DNA of 64,000 nucleotides from positions 1,054,001 to 1,118,000 of the forward strand of contig NZ_VUNZ01000001.1 in assembly GCF_008386505.1 (NCBI RefSeq), read 5' to 3'. This DNA comes from Chryseobacterium sediminis. Its GTDB lineage: Bacteria > Bacteroidota > Bacteroidia > Flavobacteriales > Weeksellaceae. The notes below the pieces were generated by a model. It was not told the DNA's origin and searched no databases. It saw only the letters and a program-made list of their open reading frames with translations. Position numbers and translations under genes: made by a program. Numbering within the stretch: position 1 is the stretch's first letter; every line of letters starts with the position of its first letter. This document shows positions 54,549 through 63,096 of the stretch, piece after piece.

Positions 54549-55151
54549 ATGAAACGAGTACTTCATATTATCTCAAGCCCAAGAACCGAATCATCAATCA
54601 GTAAAAAACTGGGGAATGCCGTTGTAGAAAAAATCACAGCAAAGTATCCTGACAGTATTTTTAAAAAACGTGATTTGGCGAATCCTCTTTTTCCTCATTT
54701 AGAAGAAGCCCATATCAATGCCTTTTTCACTCCTGCTGAAAATCGTACTGCTGAGCAATTGGAAACTGTAAAGCTTTCGGATACGGTAATTGATGAACTG
54801 CATGAAGCCGATATTATTGTTATTGAAGCTCCATTGTACAATTTCAGCATTACTTCTACCCTAAAATCATGGCTCGATCATATTGCCAGAGTAGGAAAAA
54901 CTTTCAGTTACAGTGAAAACGGTCCTGAAGGTTTAGTGAAAAACAAGAAAGTATATCTTGCTTTTTCAAGTGGCGGAGTATATTCTGAAGGTGAAAGACA
55001 GGCTTACGATTTTGTTGTTCCTTACTTAAAACAAACACTTGGTTTCATGGGAATGACGGACATTTCTGTGGTCCGTGCAGAAGGACTCTCTGTTCCTGTA
55101 ATTCAGGAAACAGCTCTGCAAAAAGGGATTGAGAGTATTGTTGTTGAGTAA
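54549..55151 (+). CDS. azoR: FMN-dependent NADH-azoreductase
   Basis: This 200-residue flavodoxin-like quinone or azo reductase starts MKRVLHIISSPRTESSISKK (phosphate-binding SPR loop). It has DIIVIEAPLYNFSITSTLKS and WLDHIARVGKTFSYSENGPE, then YLAFSSGGVYSEGERQAYDF and LKQTLGFMGMTDISVVRAEG. All match AzoR. Such enzymes reduce quinones two electrons at a time and protect from thiol-reactive quinones. It is regulated from the divergent promoter shared with the HxlR gene and ends at a terminator. Confidence 0.94.
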   Translation: MKRVLHIISSPRTESSISKKLGNAVVEKITAKYPDSIFKKRDLANPLFPHLEEAHINAFFTPAENRTAEQLETVKLSDTVIDELHEADIIVIEAPLYNFSITSTLKSWLDHIARVGKTFSYSENGPEGLVKNKKVYLAFSSGGVYSEGERQAYDFVVPYLKQTLGFMGMTDISVVRAEGLSVPVIQETALQKGIESIVVE

Positions 55152-55156
55152 AAAAT

Positions 55157-55190
55157 AAAATGCTGTTCTTCTAGAGCAGCATTTTTATTT
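55157..55190 (+). terminator. Terminator for azoR
   Basis: AAAATGCTGTTCT faces AGAGCAGCATTTT, with one G-U pair, and is followed by T residues. Confidence 0.8.
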
Positions 55191-55305
55191 TGAGGTTTAA
55201 TCGTCAAAATGAAAAGTTTACACAATCAAAAGAATATTCTTCTCAACATATGTAAAGACTTTTTCAGTTTTTATCTCTCATTTTTACTTTATTAAATGAA
55301 AGATT

Positions 55306-55722
55306 ATGGAAAATAATAAAAACCCCAGACTCATCAATCCCACAGAATTGTTTAATCCAAGCCCTTATGGCTTTTCGCACAGTATTTCTGTAGAATCCCC
55401 TTCTCAAATATGTTTTATATCCGGACAAAGCGGTGGTGTAGGAGAAAATCATCTGTTGGCGGATGATTTTAAAACTCAGGTTCAGGATGCTTTGCAAAAC
55501 TTGAAAATCGTTTTACAGAGCCATTCTATGACGTTTGAGAATGTTGTCAAAATCACCCTTCTCATTGTTGATCATGATCCGGAGAAGCTTGAAATTTGGG
55601 CAGAAGAAGCGAAGAAAGTATGGTCACAATCATTCTTACCCACAAGTACGCTTATTCCCGTGAGCCAGCTTGCTTTACCCGGAATGTTGTTTGAGATAGA
55701 TGCTATTGCTGTGAAAAATTAG
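55306..55722 (+). CDS. RidA family (YjgF/YER057c/UK114) protein
   Basis: The 138-residue protein resembles RidA-type enamine/imine deaminases. It has PSPYGFSHSISVESPSQICF, FISGQSGG, DDFKTQVQDALQNLKIVLQS, VVKITLLIVDHDPEKL and SFLPTSTLIPVSQLALPGML ending EIDAIAV. The usual catalytic arginine environment (RxxxxVxxLxxPxxxxEIEA) is replaced by STLIPVSQLALPGMLFEIDA, with no arginine, so it may belong to a Rid subfamily without deaminase activity. The stop overlaps the end of the convergent amidohydrolase gene by four bases. Confidence 0.85.
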   Translation: MENNKNPRLINPTELFNPSPYGFSHSISVESPSQICFISGQSGGVGENHLLADDFKTQVQDALQNLKIVLQSHSMTFENVVKITLLIVDHDPEKLEIWAEEAKKVWSQSFLPTSTLIPVSQLALPGMLFEIDAIAVKN

Positions 55723-57038
55723 TTTCTGCTAAGACGTTCTATCATTAGTGATGAAAAGCTTTTTACCCCAATTCTGATACTTTCTTCATCCACCTGAAAA
55801 TTAGGAGAGTGATTCATCGCAATCACTCCTTTTTCAAAATTGGATCCACCCAGAAAAAAGTAGACTCCCGGGATTTTCTGTTGAAAATAGGCAAAGTCAT
55901 CATTAAAAAACGGAACCTGACCATAGTCTGAGGCTACAGCATTTTTTCCATAAAGATGCTGCAGGATTTCTATTGCTGATTTTGTCAGTTTTTCATTATT
56001 GATAACCGTTGGATTTTCCTGAACAAAAGAAACAGAAAGCAGCTGATTTCTATATCCGCTCTCTTCAACAATTTTCTGAACTTCAGGAATTATTTTATCT
56101 AACTTGGAAGAATTGGTCTCATACAAGTAGGCTTCAAGAAAAGATTCATTATTTTTAGAATAGATATTGAATTTTCCATCTGTGAAAAGATAATCTTTGA
56201 AAATAGTATCAGGATTCGTCAACCCAATTTTAGGATCAACAATAGATTGTATTTCCCAGGGATTGCTTCCCGGAGAAGCCCGAAATAAAGAAGTGCTGAT
56301 CTTTTTTGTTAATCCGTTGAGTTCCTCCTCAGACAGTCCTTTTTTTAACTGAATTCTTATTTTCTTCTGATAGGCAAACATTTCGCCGGGTTTCACCATG
56401 ATCTGTCCAACAGGCGTAGCTGTTACATGAAGGCCATAGATTTCATCAGGATTTATTTTGGAAAGTAATCCGTTATTAAGCATTTCTTTTGCTCCTTTGA
56501 ATGCTTCCTCTTCAGGTTGGAATATAAAATATATTGTTCCTTTTAAAGATTTTTTATTTTTGGAAAGAACCTCAGCAATTCCTAACCCAATTGCCATGTG
56601 TATGTCATGACCACAACCATGTTGAATCCCCTTTATTTTTGATTTGAAAGCCTCAGGATCGGGATAATCATTAGGTAGTGCATCCATATCTGCTCTCCAG
56701 GCTATCTTTTTCCCTTTTTGATCTCCTTTCAGAATCCCTATTACACTATGTCCGTAATGATCTGTTTGAACTTCCAGTCCTAAATCCAGCAGATACTGCT
56801 TAATTTTTTCCTGAGTTTGCTTTTCCTTACCTGCCAATTCAGGATTTTCATGAAACACTCTTCTGATCTTCACCAATTTATTAAATACTTTATCTGTCTC
56901 CAGCTGAACAGATTGATGTACTGTCTGTTCGCTTATACTTTTGGAAGATTGAGCAACTGCTTCTTTTTGGTTGTTCAGCCTCTGTGCAGGCAAAAGAGAG
57001 GAAATTAAGCACAATAAAGCGAGTGTAAGTTTTCTCAT
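55719..57038 (-). CDS. M20 family amidohydrolase (secreted)
   Basis: This 439-residue protein has a signal peptide (MRKLTLALLCLISSLLPAQ). An M20D-type amidohydrolase core follows: RRVFHENPELAGKEKQT, AWRADMDALPNDYPD and IQHGCGHDIHMAIGLGIA (Cys and two His ligands). IYFIFQPEEEAFKGAKEML contains the catalytic glutamates, and IMVKPGEMFAY follows. The dimerisation domain is present, and the final histidine is in IAMNHSPNFQVDEE. These enzymes cleave N-acyl amino acids or hippurate; the signal peptide implies action outside the cytosol. Its stop overlaps RidA by four bases. Confidence 0.9.
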   Translation of the reverse strand: MRKLTLALLCLISSLLPAQRLNNQKEAVAQSSKSISEQTVHQSVQLETDKVFNKLVKIRRVFHENPELAGKEKQTQEKIKQYLLDLGLEVQTDHYGHSVIGILKGDQKGKKIAWRADMDALPNDYPDPEAFKSKIKGIQHGCGHDIHMAIGLGIAEVLSKNKKSLKGTIYFIFQPEEEAFKGAKEMLNNGLLSKINPDEIYGLHVTATPVGQIMVKPGEMFAYQKKIRIQLKKGLSEEELNGLTKKISTSLFRASPGSNPWEIQSIVDPKIGLTNPDTIFKDYLFTDGKFNIYSKNNESFLEAYLYETNSSKLDKIIPEVQKIVEESGYRNQLLSVSFVQENPTVINNEKLTKSAIEILQHLYGKNAVASDYGQVPFFNDDFAYFQQKIPGVYFFLGGSNFEKGVIAMNHSPNFQVDEESIRIGVKSFSSLMIERLSRN

Positions 57039-57506
57039 GGTTAATGGTAATTGGTTTTGGGTAACTATTTAATGAAAAGTTAGCTTATACTGATTAGACG
57101 GCTACCACCTCACATTCGTTACATGTTGATCATCAATTTATTATTATTTTTTAAACTTAAATAAATCTATCTTGCTTCAATATATTATCCTGTTTTCACT
57201 ACCACATTATTTAAAATAATTCTAAACTAGGTGAAAACGCAACACTTTAAAACCTCCTTGAATAAAGGGTTTGTTACAAAAAATTAAAATTACATCACTA
57301 TAAATTACGTAGAAATACTGAATCTTATCTGAGGGGATCTGATTAATTTCGGATAAACAAAAACTGACAACTATGGATAGCTTGAAAAGCATGCATTCAT
57401 TTCTGAAAAAGAAGTGGTATCTGAAAATCCGGCAGCTATAGATCAATCGGTATGATAACTTCCTGTTGAAAGGAGTTGAAGATATCTAACCCAAATTTTT
57501 AACGAA
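57039..57506. other. 468-base region upstream of the oxidoreductase operon
   Basis: The left part is AT-rich with no clear promoter. TAATTTCG at 57344-57351 is one base from the -7 consensus. A 22-codon frame follows at 57373-57441 (MDSLKSMHSFLKKKWYLKIR then QL), ending 66 bases before the first gene. A minus-strand frame at 57222-57446 lacks any family resemblance. Confidence 0.4.
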
Positions 57507-57953
57507 ATGAATATTATTAACAAAATCCTCAACGTCGACGATTATTATTTCGACGTGTTTATGTCTATCTCGGAAGCGCTTGCCGGGTTTACCGTAAACG
57601 AGTTACAGTCTACAGGTTTGGCAGAAACCTATTACACCTACATTCTCAAAAACTTAGATGCAGCTACTTTCGTAGAATTCCTTACTGTATCTAAAAACAT
57701 TCTTGAAAAATCTTCCGGTGAAGATGAGCTGAATAAGGCCATTCAATCCGAAATTATAAAGCATCCAGGAATGAATGATATTGCCGGAAAAGTAATCACC
57801 ATGTGGTATTTGGGAACCTGGGAAGGGACTTATATCAATGATCTTTCCTACAAAGAAGGTCTTGTCTGGAATCTCATGCATTCTCATCCTCCCGGAGCAA
57901 AACAACCTGGCTACAAATCGTGGAAAATTAAACCTGTAAACAGCAACTCATGA
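57507..57953 (+). CDS. Small subunit of a sorbitol/gluconate-type FAD dehydrogenase
   Basis: The 148-residue protein resembles the small (gamma) subunit of membrane-bound FAD dehydrogenases for sorbitol, gluconate and related polyols. Landmarks are a helical body (FMSISEALAGF, YYTYILKNLD), KVITMWYLGTWEG and the C-terminal MHSHPPGAKQPGYKSW. Classical small subunits carry a TAT signal and act as an export chaperone for the catalytic subunit, but this one starts MNIINKILNVDDYYFDV with no signal. The gene overlaps the GMC gene by ATGA, so the two are coupled. Confidence 0.8.
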   Translation: MNIINKILNVDDYYFDVFMSISEALAGFTVNELQSTGLAETYYTYILKNLDAATFVEFLTVSKNILEKSSGEDELNKAIQSEIIKHPGMNDIAGKVITMWYLGTWEGTYINDLSYKEGLVWNLMHSHPPGAKQPGYKSWKIKPVNSNS

Positions 57954-60028
57954 ACCAGACCAATACTAAAAAAGATGTGATCATCGTAGGAACGGGGATC
58001 GCAGGATCATTGATCGCAAAGCTACTGTCTGATCATGTATTTGATGTGACAAAAGGTAAAATGATCCATCGTGCAGATGCAGGAAAATCTGACAATATTA
58101 AAGAAATATCAATCCTTATGTATGAAGCGGGACTGGAAGCTGGTATTGAACTGGATTCTGTATCCTCAATGACCACTTACAATGAGTACATCCGCACTTT
58201 TTATAAAGAAGAGGCCAAAGTTCCCAACTCTCCTTATCCGAATTTGAAGCAGGCACCTTCTCCAAATGTTCTGGATATGGAGCATATTGTTCAGCCGTTT
58301 CCTGATAAAAAAGGATACCTGGTTCAGTTTGGACCGATGCCGTTTGCAAGTGATGCCATCAGAGTGGGAGGCGGAACTACTCTTCACTGGCTGGGAACTA
58401 CCCCAAGGATGCTTCCGAATGATTTCAAACTTACAGAGAAATATGGGATTACCATTCCTCAGCCGAATTCTGACAAGCCAAGTCCGGTTAACTGGCCGAT
58501 AGACTATGAAGAATTAAGACCTTATTATGAAATGGCAGAATTTGAAATCGGGGTTTCCGGAGATGTTTCAAAACAGGAATATCCAATTGTTGAGAATATG
58601 AAGGAATATTATGGAGACTATGTATTTCCGATGGAAGAAATTCCTCAGAGTTATATGGATCATAAAATCATTGATGGACTTAAGGGAACAAGCGTAAAGC
58701 TAAGCTCCGGAGAGATTTCTTTAATGATGGTGCCTTCCCCACAAGGAAGAAACTCTATTCCAAATCCAAAATATGGAAAAACAAAGATCATCAAAGCCGA
58801 ACCAAAAGAATCGGGATATAAACTGGTTTTAGACAGTTCTGAAAAAGAAGAATACAAGGCTCTCGGTTCTGTGTGGAATCCTTATATGGGAGAGCGTTGT
58901 GAAGGAAATGCATCCTGTGTTCCGATCTGTCCGGTCCAGGCGAAATACAATGCTTTAAAAACATTGAAAAAAGCTCTGTATAAAGTTAATGATAATGAAA
59001 ACCTTAAACGTAATCCATACATGCAGATTCAGGCTCAGAGTGTGGTGTACAGATTAAGCGTTGACCAGAATGATAAAGAGAAAATCTCCAAAGTTCATCT
59101 GAGAAGATATACTTCAAAAGAGAAAACAGATTTTGTTGAAGAGTCAATAGACACTTCAGACGCTATTGTAATTCTTGCCGCCAATGCTTTTGAAAATCCA
59201 AAAATTCTACTGAATTCTAAATATACAGTTAATAATGTTGTAAAAACGGCCGCTAACAGTAGTGACCAGGTGGGAAGAAACCTGATGGATCATATGGTAA
59301 TGCTTACCTGGGGACTTTTCCCTGAACCGGTTTACCCATACAGAGGTCCTGGTTCTACCACTAATATTTCGTCTTTCCGTGATGGAGATTTCAGAGGTAA
59401 ATTTTCTGCATGGATCTCACCTCTTGACAATTGGGGCTGGGGCTGGCCGGCATTTTCTCCGGGATCTGATGTTGCCTATTTTATCAGCAAGGAGAATCTT
59501 TTCGGAGCAAAATTAAGAGAAGCCCTTACGAACAGACTTTCAAAACAGGTTTTATTCCATTTTGAAATAGAACAATTACCTAACCCAAATAACAGAGTAA
59601 CCATTAATGATCAATATCTGGATGTTCTTGGAATTCCGCGTCCTGTTATTCATTATGAACTGACAGAGTACGAAATGAAAGCTATGGAGCAGGCAAAAGA
59701 TGCTTCTGATCAAATGTTTAAAAGATTAAACATTGAAGATTTCACAAAATATACTGAGGAAGACAAAAACTCTGTGATATACAATGGGAAAAGATATTCT
59801 TATAACGGAGCAGGTCACATAGTAGGAACTCACAGAATGGGTTCTACAGCAGAAGATTCTGTCACCAACAGCTATTGCAAAGCCTGGGACCATCCTAATT
59901 TATACATTGTAGGAGCAGGAAACATGACCACTTTAGGAACTTCAAATCCTACTTTAACATTATCAGCATTCACCATCCGTTCGGTAGAATCTATCCTTGC
60001 TGATCTTGAAATTCAACTAAAAAAATAA
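57950..60028 (+). CDS. GMC-family FAD oxidoreductase with a cysteine triplet
   Basis: This 692-residue flavoprotein starts with the FAD motif GTGIAGSLIAKLL at 14-26. The conserved glycine-rich loop GGGTTLHWLGTTPRM is present. Catalytic residues are probably H623 (NGAGHIVGTHRMG region) and N666 (GTSNPT), a 43-residue spacing as in other GMC enzymes. CEGNASCVPICPV holds C317, C323 and C327, a C-x5-C-x3-C pattern like the iron-sulphur site of gluconate and glucose dehydrogenase catalytic subunits. No export signal is visible, and no cytochrome subunit gene is linked. It sits in a four-gene operon with a VioB-like protein. The substrate is unknown. Confidence 0.88.
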   Translation: MNQTNTKKDVIIVGTGIAGSLIAKLLSDHVFDVTKGKMIHRADAGKSDNIKEISILMYEAGLEAGIELDSVSSMTTYNEYIRTFYKEEAKVPNSPYPNLKQAPSPNVLDMEHIVQPFPDKKGYLVQFGPMPFASDAIRVGGGTTLHWLGTTPRMLPNDFKLTEKYGITIPQPNSDKPSPVNWPIDYEELRPYYEMAEFEIGVSGDVSKQEYPIVENMKEYYGDYVFPMEEIPQSYMDHKIIDGLKGTSVKLSSGEISLMMVPSPQGRNSIPNPKYGKTKIIKAEPKESGYKLVLDSSEKEEYKALGSVWNPYMGERCEGNASCVPICPVQAKYNALKTLKKALYKVNDNENLKRNPYMQIQAQSVVYRLSVDQNDKEKISKVHLRRYTSKEKTDFVEESIDTSDAIVILAANAFENPKILLNSKYTVNNVVKTAANSSDQVGRNLMDHMVMLTWGLFPEPVYPYRGPGSTTNISSFRDGDFRGKFSAWISPLDNWGWGWPAFSPGSDVAYFISKENLFGAKLREALTNRLSKQVLFHFEIEQLPNPNNRVTINDQYLDVLGIPRPVIHYELTEYEMKAMEQAKDASDQMFKRLNIEDFTKYTEEDKNSVIYNGKRYSYNGAGHIVGTHRMGSTAEDSVTNSYCKAWDHPNLYIVGAGNMTTLGTSNPTLTLSAFTIRSVESILADLEIQLKK

Positions 60029-60032
60029 CAAC

Positions 60033-61484
60033 ATGAGACAAAGACTTATCAATAAAACAGCACAACCACAGGAAACATTAACAGCAGGAAGAATGGCAGC
60101 AAGAAGCGCAGTTGTTACAGAAGCCGTTTCATTGCCTTCTTTATTATTTGATTCAACACTTAGCAGAGAAGACTGGATTGAAGGATTAAAACATCACAGC
60201 AAAACACTGACTAATCTTTTACTGACTGATCAGATCAAAGAATTTAATGCTTATTTGGAATCTCAGTTCGGTTCAGAAATTTCTGAATTAAAAAAAGGAT
60301 TAACCGAAATTGATTATAAACCTATTTTACAGGATCTTTTACAGACAGCCATTCTCATTGAGCATTCTACCATTCCTCCTTATCTTACAGCTTTGTATTC
60401 GATTAAAGACGGAACCAACGCTCTTGCTTCTCAAATCATCAGAAGTGTTGCCGTGGAAGAAATGCTTCACCTGATCATGGTTTGTAATGTACTGAATGCT
60501 ATTGACATTCAACCTTCTGTAAACAAACAGGAGAACTACCCTACTTATCCGATGAAATTACCGATGAATGTTGATTTCTATATAGGTCTGGAAACATTCT
60601 CGAGTAACAGTATTGCAACTTTTATTGCCATTGAAAGCCCAACCAAACCTTTGGTAAAAGCTCCGAAATATGACCACGAAATTGACACTTCGGCATTATA
60701 TTCTCAAAGAGCGGCTGTGCAGGAAAACAACTTCTGGACTCTTGAAAATATGAAGGGATTCATCATGGAAAACGTTCATACTATTGGTGAATATTACGAT
60801 GTTTTATTCTTCTATATTGTTATTTTCCAGATCATTGCTTATTATAAAGAACATGGAACTCTTCCGAAGAGTTTTGAAGAATTAAATACCGGAGGAATTT
60901 TCACAGGAAAGCCATCCAAACAAATCCGTCCTGAGCAATATTACGGAAGTGGTGGCAAATTACATTTTGTAGAAGCTCTGGATGGAGTAATTGCTGTTTT
61001 CCAGGAGATTAAAGGACAGGGAGAAGGTGCTGATGATTCAATTTTTGATGTTGATCCGTCCCAATTTGAAGAAGGAATGGAACTGGCTCATTATTTCAGA
61101 TTTAAAGAAGTTTTCCATGAGCATTTCTATCTCGGTGGAAACTACGAGCCTTTTATGGATGAAAACGGAATGATGCCTGTCACTACCCCGCCTACAGGAA
61201 AAGATTTACCTGTAGAATGGGATGAAGCCTATCCTATGAAGCCTAATCCAAAGGTAGAAGATTATATTAAAAACAAAGAATTACATGCACAGGGCGTTGA
61301 ATTTAATAAAACCTACAGACGTTTATTAGACGCTATCCAAAGTGCTGTGGAAGGAAATCAAAGAGAACTGGAAAAATCCATTATGTACATGTATGCCTTG
61401 AAAGAACAGGCTGTTAACCTGATGAAACAGCCACTGGACTCACAAAATAATGCAGGTCCAACTTTCCAATACACTGAATTATAA
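60033..61484 (+). CDS. VioB-like ferritin-fold protein
   Basis: The 483-residue protein has a ferritin-like core resembling the PF12902 family, which includes the C-terminal part of VioB (iminophenyl-pyruvate dimer synthase) in violacein synthesis. Key pieces are LQTAILIEHSTIPPYLTALY, with E110, and RSVAVEEMLHLIMVCNVLN, with E142/E143 and H146. IMENVHTIGEYYDVLFFY and MELAHYFRFKEVFHEHFYLG give probable further metal ligands. The N-terminal 95 residues and C-terminal 80 are less clear. No signal peptide is seen. It follows the GMC gene by four bases, so a joint function is likely. Confidence 0.8.
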   Translation: MRQRLINKTAQPQETLTAGRMAARSAVVTEAVSLPSLLFDSTLSREDWIEGLKHHSKTLTNLLLTDQIKEFNAYLESQFGSEISELKKGLTEIDYKPILQDLLQTAILIEHSTIPPYLTALYSIKDGTNALASQIIRSVAVEEMLHLIMVCNVLNAIDIQPSVNKQENYPTYPMKLPMNVDFYIGLETFSSNSIATFIAIESPTKPLVKAPKYDHEIDTSALYSQRAAVQENNFWTLENMKGFIMENVHTIGEYYDVLFFYIVIFQIIAYYKEHGTLPKSFEELNTGGIFTGKPSKQIRPEQYYGSGGKLHFVEALDGVIAVFQEIKGQGEGADDSIFDVDPSQFEEGMELAHYFRFKEVFHEHFYLGGNYEPFMDENGMMPVTTPPTGKDLPVEWDEAYPMKPNPKVEDYIKNKELHAQGVEFNKTYRRLLDAIQSAVEGNQRELEKSIMYMYALKEQAVNLMKQPLDSQNNAGPTFQYTEL

Positions 61485-61502
61485 CCATAAAAACGATATA
61501 TC

Positions 61503-63029
61503 ATGCTTAAAAGAAAAAAAGAGAGTCCCAAAACGGGAGAAGAACAATTGTTCCGTAAAATGCCAAGCCAGGATGAAGTTAATCTGGCTGAGCTAATGGA
61601 TGGATATTCAAAACTTCTTATTGATGATCCGGTAAGACCATTCCGGGAAGACAACCTTCAGGCAATAGAGAATAATGTAGATTATGGAATTCTGGCTGCA
61701 TTGGCTGGTACATGGGTAAGTTATAATGTTAATTACAATAAAGATATTACTAAACCTTCATTAGCAAGCGGAGTGCATACTACAATTATGCCTTCCCCGG
61801 GAACCAATTCTGGAACGATACCGGGAAAATTTGCTTTTGATAGTGAAGAATATATTGAGAAGTTAACATTTTCAATTGTCCCGGGCGGAGTTCGTAACCG
61901 CGGTGGTGCCAGCGAACTCTTCTGTGGAGCTGTTAAATATGAGCAAAGCATTAAGAGCGTTAATTCCGTACAGGGACAGGATGCTTTAAAATATACTCCT
62001 ATCCATGAAGAAAATGGCATGTATCTTTGGCTGAGTGATGTCTACAACCATGCGGCAACCAAGGAATCTATTGAAAGAGACCGTGGTATCCATGCTGTTT
62101 CAACAGAAGATGCTAAGTATGGCTATACAGGAGAATACAGAGATGAGCCTTTGGTGAGGATAACACCAGACGGAGAGGCAAACCCTAAATATATTCTTTT
62201 AAGCCAGCTGCAGCCGGGACAGCCTTATTATGAAATCATTCCGGCTCAGGAAATAAAGCCGGGAGCGGGAATTGACGGACCCTATTTTATTCCGGACTAC
62301 TCTATCTCAAGAAGTGGTGTTATTCCTCATGGAAGCACCATTACTTTACTTGGAGATATTGTTCCTCAAAATAAAGATAACCAAACGTTCTATTTAATTG
62401 AAGGTTCACCTCAATTCCCTTATGGTAAGGAGGCATGGGATACCAATCATCTTTCCATTTCACGTACCATGGGAAATGCAGGGGTAACACCAGATAATAT
62501 CATTGATCTTGATAAACCAGCACCGGATTGGGTACATGAAACACTCAATGATGATAATGATCAGGGATCAAACAAGATTTATACCCAGCGAATACTTGCA
62601 GACAATTTATATCCTTATTCTGTACGACCTGATCTGAGGCTCAGAGATACATTAAGAGGCCAGAACGTAAGTAATTATGTACATGTAAGAATGTCTTCCA
62701 AAATGAAAACAGGGGCACAGGGAGGGATTTTAAATGTTCCTTTTGTAAACCGTTTTGTTCCGACTGTTGAAGTGGATATGGATATGTGGATTGAAACCAT
62801 TATTGAAGATGGGAAAGAAATTCTTCAGCTGCAGTATGAGCAAATTGTATTCTTTGAATTTGATTTTGGGAATGACGGAGGTACCACAAGCTGGCCTCAT
62901 ATTCAGGTTAATACACTTCGTAAGTTAGCAGATATTCCTGAAGATCAGAGAAAGGTAATTGAAGATCAGTTCTTTAATACTGGTGAAAATTCCGGTACAG
63001 CTTCAGGATGTCCTTATCATAAAGGATAG
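61503..63029 (+). CDS. Uncharacterised 508-residue protein of the oxidoreductase operon
   Basis: I do not recognise this protein with confidence. Residues 61-75 (YGILAALAGTWVSYN) resemble the GxW start of lipocalin or nitrobindin-like beta-barrels, and later SSKMKTGAQGGILNVPFVNRF and ILQLQYEQIVFFEFDFG look beta-rich. The C-terminus ends TASGCPYHKG, a C-P-x-H element that might bind haem or metal. The whole protein lacks a signal peptide. It is the last gene of the operon and is followed by a bidirectional terminator. It may be a structural or substrate-binding partner of the GMC and VioB-like proteins. Confidence 0.78.
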   Translation: MLKRKKESPKTGEEQLFRKMPSQDEVNLAELMDGYSKLLIDDPVRPFREDNLQAIENNVDYGILAALAGTWVSYNVNYNKDITKPSLASGVHTTIMPSPGTNSGTIPGKFAFDSEEYIEKLTFSIVPGGVRNRGGASELFCGAVKYEQSIKSVNSVQGQDALKYTPIHEENGMYLWLSDVYNHAATKESIERDRGIHAVSTEDAKYGYTGEYRDEPLVRITPDGEANPKYILLSQLQPGQPYYEIIPAQEIKPGAGIDGPYFIPDYSISRSGVIPHGSTITLLGDIVPQNKDNQTFYLIEGSPQFPYGKEAWDTNHLSISRTMGNAGVTPDNIIDLDKPAPDWVHETLNDDNDQGSNKIYTQRILADNLYPYSVRPDLRLRDTLRGQNVSNYVHVRMSSKMKTGAQGGILNVPFVNRFVPTVEVDMDMWIETIIEDGKEILQLQYEQIVFFEFDFGNDGGTTSWPHIQVNTLRKLADIPEDQRKVIEDQFFNTGENSGTASGCPYHKG

Positions 63030-63050
63030 AATTATTCATCAATAGATACA

Positions 63051-63080
63051 AAAAAGGGACAGATTACTGTCCCTTTTTTA
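63051..63080. terminator. Bidirectional terminator between the operon and the TetR gene
   Basis: AAGGGACAG faces CTGTCCCTT around an ATTA loop, with A and T runs on both sides. Confidence 0.85.
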
Positions 63081-63096
63081 CGTTTTCTAAGATATA

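Noticed and set aside
57222..57446. A 74-residue minus-strand frame in the gap upstream of the oxidoreductase operon
   Set aside because: It is rich in phenylalanine and isoleucine as expected for AT-rich noise, has no promoter element and resembles no family.
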